Source of the DNA: Arabidopsis thaliana
Lineage: Eukaryota; Streptophyta; Magnoliopsida; Brassicales; Brassicaceae
Length of the DNA: 64,000 bases
Direction: 5' to 3'
Assembly (NCBI RefSeq): GCF_000001735.4
Contig: NC_003074.8
Coordinates: forward strand, 19,785,261 to 19,849,260
Both the position numbers and the translations under genes were made by a program. The notes under the pieces are model-generated. The model had not been told where the DNA came from. It saw nothing but the letters and a program-made list of their open reading frames with translations, and did no database searches. Each line of letters opens with the position of its first letter. The stretch's first letter is position 1. Positions 58,798 through 64,000 of the stretch are shown piece after piece.

Positions 58798-59938
58798 GTC
58801 AGTCACACAGAGATATAGAGTATAATCCTTCTTCTGCTTTGATTTGATATATGTATAGTCTCTTTTTCAAGAGCTCTGCTAAGTCTTTTTGTTCTCTCTG
58901 TTTTTTCTTTTTGGTTCTATCTCCAAGACACAGATTACTACTTATATTAGCTAATGTTTTTGACTTGGGATTTTGTCATTGGGCCATTCACCACTAGGCT
59001 CAATATTAGTGGAAAGGTATTGATATAAAATTTCGCTCGGTTCATACAAAAGGTTACCCTTTGTACTCTTCACATTTACATATTTTTTTGGTTTTAATGT
59101 TAACACATTATATTTGTTTAAAACTTTAAATATGCATTAGTATACTCCCTCGGTTTATACACAAAATAGCTTTTTGAATAATTTTGAAACGACATCCGAT
59201 GGACCATTCTTGTGTTTAATATGTCTAGGTTGTTTGTTTTCGTTTGTATTTATCAGTATAATTGATTCAATGTTTCCAAAATAGGTTAGTATCTTAAACG
59301 AAAAGAAAGCTCTCTATGTTTGTTGTTTGCATTTACAATTTACAAAAACTTTCAAAAATAAAAATTTGCATTGAATACTTTTTGAATAAATCGAGGCATT
59401 TATGCAAATGGCAGCTGAAAAATTAGTTGTGGGATCTCTGTTTCGGTGTTTCCGCTTCGGGTTCCGTTGGATAGAGCAATTCAGTCTGTTAGAACTTGAG
59501 ATATAAGGAATCATTCACTTTATAATAAATTTCTATATTCATTCCATTTCTTCTACCTACAGTTTAAAACAAAAACGTGTAATTAAAGTCTTTTCCTTTA
59601 CCCATTTTCCATTAATTCGACTTTCTGAAACAGAAACTGATCGGTCGAATTCAATACACAACATTTGAATATATCCAAGAGAATAATGTAATGTAGTACA
59701 TAAATATCCCAATAGTGACATCTCAACTTCTAATACGTTTTATGTGGACAATACAAGAGCGTTTCTACTCAACTCTCTGTTACTCTCTGACCTTACACAC
59801 ACTAACACACTCATGTGACACACTGACGCATATTTATCAATTTACACGTATATATATTGGTATATATGTAACGTAAATATATATGTGACTTGCTTTTTGT
59901 TTGTATATATTAATAAGCTCTTGTTTTGCCAAAAATAC
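58798..59938. other. Tandem spacer, UXS1 to NAKR3
   Basis: UXS1 3' UTR, then AT-rich spacer and the NAKR3 promoter and leader. Close to the NAKR3 start there is a TA-rich stretch (59850-59882) with two minimal AUG-stop ORFs: ATGTAA at 59866-59871 and ATGTGA at 59883-59888. Confidence 0.55.
59866..59888 (+). promoter_or_regulatory. Two AUG-stop minimal ORFs upstream of NAKR3
   Basis: ATGTAA (59866-59871) and ATGTGA (59883-59888) lie 73 and 56 bases before the main ATG. AUGUAA is the minimal upstream ORF that confers boron-dependent ribosome stalling and mRNA decay on NIP5;1. Whether these lie within the mRNA is unknown; the TA-rich context could instead be the TATA region. Confidence 0.35.
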
Positions 59939-61323
59939 ATGAAAGCCGGTATGTTTTATTGTGCATCGCAAGCATCGACCGCTACGGCTAACGGCGAACG
60001 TACCGTCACCGCTCGAGCCATCGACCGTCATAACCCGATTATCAAAGATGGTCGTAGATCTTTCACGGCACCGTGTTCCTCCGGAGACGACTACGTTGCT
60101 CCCTACCGTCAGCTTTCGAAAATTACGAGAGTACCCTCCTCCTCCGGCGATGGAAAGAGTGTTCAGGTAGATAAAGGACGGAGAAGCAATTCAGGGTCGT
60201 TGATGAAGCTGATTAGCTATGACGTCAGCTTAGCGAGGAAGAGTTTTGGCTGTGTTGTTGCAACACCCAAAACTCCTCCTGGTTCAACTAGGTATCTTCT
60301 GGGATCCGACCCTGTTTCTTTAGCCGGGTCTACGGGTCAGGATACGGTTGCAACGGAGGAAAGTGAAGCTTCTGCGCCAAAAAGAGGCTCTTCTGGTCCC
60401 GTAGAAGAGAAGAAGAAGTCTTCTGGTTCAGGTTCAGACCAGGCAAGTAAAGTAAAGTTGTCGTTTTACTTTTACTGTGTACGGATGGCATGAATGTTAA
60501 TAAAGAGAGCTTGGAGGGTGATTTGTGTTGTATTTTTTGGACTGCAGGTAGTTGTTCTTAGAGTGTCTCTCCACTGTCACTGCAGAGGCTGTCAAGGCAA
60601 AGTGAAGAAACATCTATCCAAAATGCAAGGTGAATCCTCTGTTCTCACTGTTCTTACCCTCTATTGTTACAGTATTTACTTTTCTTTTACTTGCTTTTCT
60701 TATCAAAAACAGCAATACATATTTTACTTAGGTTAGTATAAGAGATCAAATTATCTAACTATGAGCAAGTTTTAGTGCAAACACATTTTTTGGTTTTAAG
60801 TTGGGTACGGGACCTATAGCCTTAATGGGTAATAATGCATTGTCACTATACGTGCAAGTGTGTAACCGATCTGATCATGTTTCTACAATTATCTCTTTCA
60901 TATTCAAAAAAGGTGAAAAATGATATTTCTGATATAATACTTTTGTTAAAGTTTCTATAAAATATCAAAAATATAATATTATTTACAATATCTTGAAGAT
61001 ATTATATATGATAATTTAAGGTAAAGTAAAAAAGATATTTTGGGTTTGGTGATACCCAAATGACTTGGGCCAAATCCATAGATTTTATCTATGAAATAGT
61101 TTGTAAATGGATTTAGTTAAAGTTCATGCTAATGGTTTTTTTTTTTTTTTTTTGGCAATAAGTAGGTGTGACATCCTTCAACATAGATTTTGCATCAAAG
61201 AAGGTAACTGTGACTGGAGACATCACTCCTTTGGAAGTATTGGGTTGCCTCTCAAAGGTCAAAAATGCCCAATTCTGGACACCACCTCCACCATCAATCC
61301 CAAGGGCAAATCCGGAAACCTAA
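59939..61323 (+). CDS. NAKR3: NAKR3, heavy-metal-associated domain protein
   Basis: Three exons: 59939-60442, 60548-60629 and 61166-61323, giving 247 residues. The N-terminal two thirds is Ser/Arg-rich, probably disordered, and contains a conserved block MKLISYDVSLARKSFGC. A C-terminal HMA domain (about 169-238) has the metal-type loop HCHCRGCQGKV with Cys180 and Cys183. The tail is Pro-rich. The start MKAGMFYCASQAS is the family start; in-frame codons upstream lack the family pattern. Family knowledge: NAKR1 is a companion-cell protein needed for phloem function and FT transport; NAKR3 is its paralogue, likely a metal-binding or protein-interaction factor. Intron 1 starts with GC, and the downstream GT alternative brings a stop within a few codons. 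Convergent with TRM19, 221 bases apart. Confidence 0.93.
60443..60547 (+). other. GC-AG intron (NAKR3 intron 1)
   Basis: Exon 1 ends GACCAG and the intron starts GCAAGTAAAG, a perfect GC-type donor; the acceptor is GGACTGCAG. The join reads SDQ-VVVLRVSL. Using the GTAAAG four bases downstream would shift the frame and hit TAG after a few codons. Confidence 0.88.
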
Positions 61324-61544
61324 AAGAACCACTCACTTTTGTGTATTTGTGTTGTCTTCCTAGCTCTTATTTGCTTGAATCAGATCAATCGTAAAATGTG
61401 GACTTTCCTACTTTTATGATTAAACTGTCATTACAGGGACACATGCTTCTTTATGATAAAATTGTCATTACATACTGCATTATCCTGGTGTTTTTTTTTT
61501 GTTTCCTTCCCTTAAACTATGTAACAAAGAGATTATTTAACTTT

Positions 61545-64000
61545 CTAGAAGATTGCACCTACCACAAGCTCTGTTATGAGTTCATCTGTCAGCATTACCT
61601 CAATCTCTCTACCTATGATTTCAATGTCATCTTCTAAACTCAGCCACTGCAACTCCTTCTCCTCCACATCATATTTGCTTGGTTTCTCGTCTTTTCTTGT
61701 GACCAAATCTCGCAGAGTCTCTTGTATCTTGTTTGCATCCCATTTCGGGCATACCTTTGTGGATTTAACCCAAGGGTGTGGATCCGACAACTGCTTTAAC
61801 ATATGTAGTACTTCTCTGCTGATCTGGTCAAAAAGAAGCTTTCTTTCTAACCGGGTTGAGGTTTTCACGCTGGAGTACTTCTTCTCGAGATCCTCAAACA
61901 AGGATGGCTCTACAGGTGTTGTTGCCATGACAATGTTGTGGTCTGAGTCACTGAAACTGGAGTTGGCTAGGAGATCAACTAAGTATGATGACTTCCAGTC
62001 TTCTTCTCTGAGCTCCTTGGTAATCATAGCCTCATCAGTTATTGTGGATGACTCCTCTTGATCAGTGTCTTCATCACTCGAAACGAGCATGCCACCTTCT
62101 TTGTAAGTAGCTGACTCTAGTTTGAGGAGCTGAAGTTGCATTCTGAGTCCTGGAACGTAGAGATAACAGTTAACACCTCAAAACATTTATAGTTACCCCG
62201 TGGATCTACCCGAATCAATTTTTGTGATACAAAAATATTTTAATGCATGAAAGAATTACTGAACTAGCAAGCACTGATTGACTACCTCGGAGATCCGCGC
62301 TAACACTCTCAAAGCATTCCGAACCTGATGATACATCATCGTCGAACGAAGCTTCTAGAACTGAAACCGGACTTGGTTGATCTCCTTCCTTTGAGCTTTC
62401 ACGAGGCTGTGGTGGATCAGGAACCGAAGAATGATTCACATCCTCAGTTGTCCTCCTTGAGATATCCTAGAACATCAGTAAACAATAAGATATATGTGAT
62501 TATAACAACCTGTATATTCAAAACTCATGCTCACTTACAGGGTCAGTTACCGAGGTGACAGTTGACAAATCTAGAGCCTCAGAAGACATTGCTGTCTTGA
62601 TATCATCAGAAGCTGAACTATCTTCAGTGTCTGAATTTGCATCTCCTGAGAAACTGCTACGTGCTTTAAAAGGAGATGCTGACTTGCTTGGAATCCCGTC
62701 GTTCATATAAACAAACTTGCTTAAACTTGGGGTGATGCTGACCTCTGGCGAACTATTGTATGATGAATGAGATTTGTTACTGCCAGGTCTAGATTTGCTT
62801 GACAAGAAAGACTCTCCGTGATGAGAAGAATCCCCCTGCACTAATGCATCTCGATTGATCAACCCCTTAGGCAACACTATGGTGTAACCACCAGCGCTCT
62901 CCTGGTTCATGATGGTTCTGGATTTTGAAAAACTTCTTGAGCAGGATCCTTTCCAACCATCCCTACTGCTGATTCCAACTGGTTCTGGCAGTTCAGGCCA
63001 CTGAATGTTGTTCTCAAATCTTTTACTAATCCCATCTTCGAAACTGAGTCCGTTAAAACTTGCTGGCCTTGCCTCCCTATCTGAAGTGGCAAGCATTTCA
63101 GCTAATGTCCCACTTCTACTAATTTCTATCTCGTGCTCAAACTTGTGTGTCAGCTTCCATCTCTCTGACAGTCTCCTCTTAGCTTCCCTACTCACAGATG
63201 ATGTTGTTGACTTGGAAGGCAAAGATCGATGGTAGTTCCTACGGTTGAAGGCGGTTCTTGTTCCTGAAGTTACTGGCACTAGCTCTGATTCACTTGCGGA
63301 GTCACTCCCTGATGAGCTTTCATCCCCTGCATATCCTCTAAATCCTGAAGTCTCAAAACTCATGGCACGACCATTGCCACAGCTCACCTTCCTTTGCCTA
63401 GACATTATTTTGGCCATTTCTCCACAATCTCTTGAATTCTGTCTTGACAGGCGGACATCTTCATTACTTTTCTGCCTGCCATGAGTGGTGGTGCATGGAA
63501 GCCTACGATCTGCTCTGAACTCATCGGAAGAAGAGCTTGGCGATGCAAAAGTTCTAGCAGCATAACGTGGCTCCCCGAGGTTAGGTTTCAGAACAACAAT
63601 CTTGGTTGGCTGCAACTCACTCCTCTTTCTCAGCTCCTCATTTGGTAAGTCAATCGTGTCATAAGAAGCATGCCTAGTATGAGAACGGCTAGGACAACCA
63701 CTACCACCACCACCATTCCGATGAGGCGACCGATGACTCTTCCTCAACAAGTCCCTATCAACTTTCTGAGTTTTCAGACTATCCACATGCCTCTGACTGT
63801 TTGGCGACTTCAAGGATGGTGCTTGACTGTACTGTGGCTTGTGAGGTGTGCTTTGAAGATCATGCAGATGTTTTGTAAATAATGAATCTGGGTGCTGAAG
63901 AAACTTCAGTAAGAGGTCTTTGTTAGAGTCTAGAGCCTCAAGAGCATCATTAAACTCTTTAGAATGACGAAGTTTATCATCCGTTGATAGCCGCTTAGCC
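61545..64000 (-). CDS. TRM19: TRM19, TON1-recruiting-motif protein, 3' part
   Basis: Three exons visible: beyond 64000 to 62539, 62466-62286 and 62149-61545; the gene continues off the right edge. At the window edge the frame reads AKRLSTDDKLRHSKEF and then DLLLKFLQHPDSLFTKHL, the conserved N-half motif of LONGIFOLIA/TRM proteins. The next conserved block is KIVVLKPNLGEP. A long Ser-rich disordered region follows (SRSHTRHASYD, many charged and Ser runs), and the C-terminal DUF4378-type domain ends ELITELVVGAIF. Family knowledge: TRM proteins recruit TON1, TON2/FASS and PP2A to cortical microtubules and shape cell-division planes and elongation. Join phases are consistent across both introns. 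The TRM number is from memory (At3g53540). Confidence 0.88.

Overview
This is plant nuclear DNA. Genes are interrupted by short AT-rich introns, coding exons alternate with AT-rich spacers, and the set includes an aquaporin, an L-type lectin receptor kinase, a LOG cytokinin enzyme, a plastid RNA-binding protein and PDR-type ABC transporters. Products and gene order match what I remember of Arabidopsis thaliana chromosome 3, about At3g53360 to At3g53540. That assignment is from memory, not from a search. Exon structures were built by hand from splice signals and reading frame. For most genes the spliced lengths equal the protein lengths I remember.

Layout: 1-1548 holds the 3' part of an E-type pentatricopeptide repeat gene (+). 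2899-3477 is S1FA3 (-) and 3944-6091 an intronless lectin receptor kinase, LecRK-VIII.1 (-). 7521-11168 is an 11-exon WD40 gene (+) with two consecutive GC-AG introns. 13266-14666 is a membrane-anchored methyltransferase-like gene (+) behind two upstream ORFs. 15915-17014 is the RING ubiquitin ligase LUL2 (-), with a decayed copy of part of its exon 2 just downstream. 17317-18326 holds a small zinc-finger ORF and an inverted decayed copy of the 3' end of CP29. 18646-20194 is aquaporin PIP2;1 (-).

After a 4.4-kb spacer come RPL12B (-, 24635-25135), a SANT-domain nuclear protein gene (+, 25676-27214) and LOG4 (-, 27717-30170). A 4.3-kb spacer precedes plastid CP29 (-, 34478-36163). Then come a small membrane protein gene (+, 37553-38038), the 23-exon full-size transporter ABCG37/PDR9 (+, 40106-46384), a type I membrane protein gene (+, 47406-48764), splicing factor RS2Z32 (-, 49297-51247) and half-size transporter ABCG20 (-, 52042-54261). 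The window closes with UXS1 (+, 56375-58797), which has a textbook U12-type AT-AC intron, NAKR3 (+, 59939-61323) with a GC-AG intron, and the 3' part of the TON1-recruiting-motif gene TRM19 (-, 61545 to beyond 64000).

There are no operons. The genes are independent and belong to water transport, cytokinin activation, root transport and suberin export, nucleotide-sugar synthesis, plastid RNA metabolism, splicing and cytoskeleton. I found no CRISPR array, rRNA, convincing tRNA or intact transposon. I do not think the window holds a new multi-gene system. What deserves a second look is small: non-canonical introns, two decayed gene copies, a possible chimeric zinc-finger gene, an unexplained coding-like exon, peptide and AUG-stop upstream ORFs, and some paired promoter motifs.
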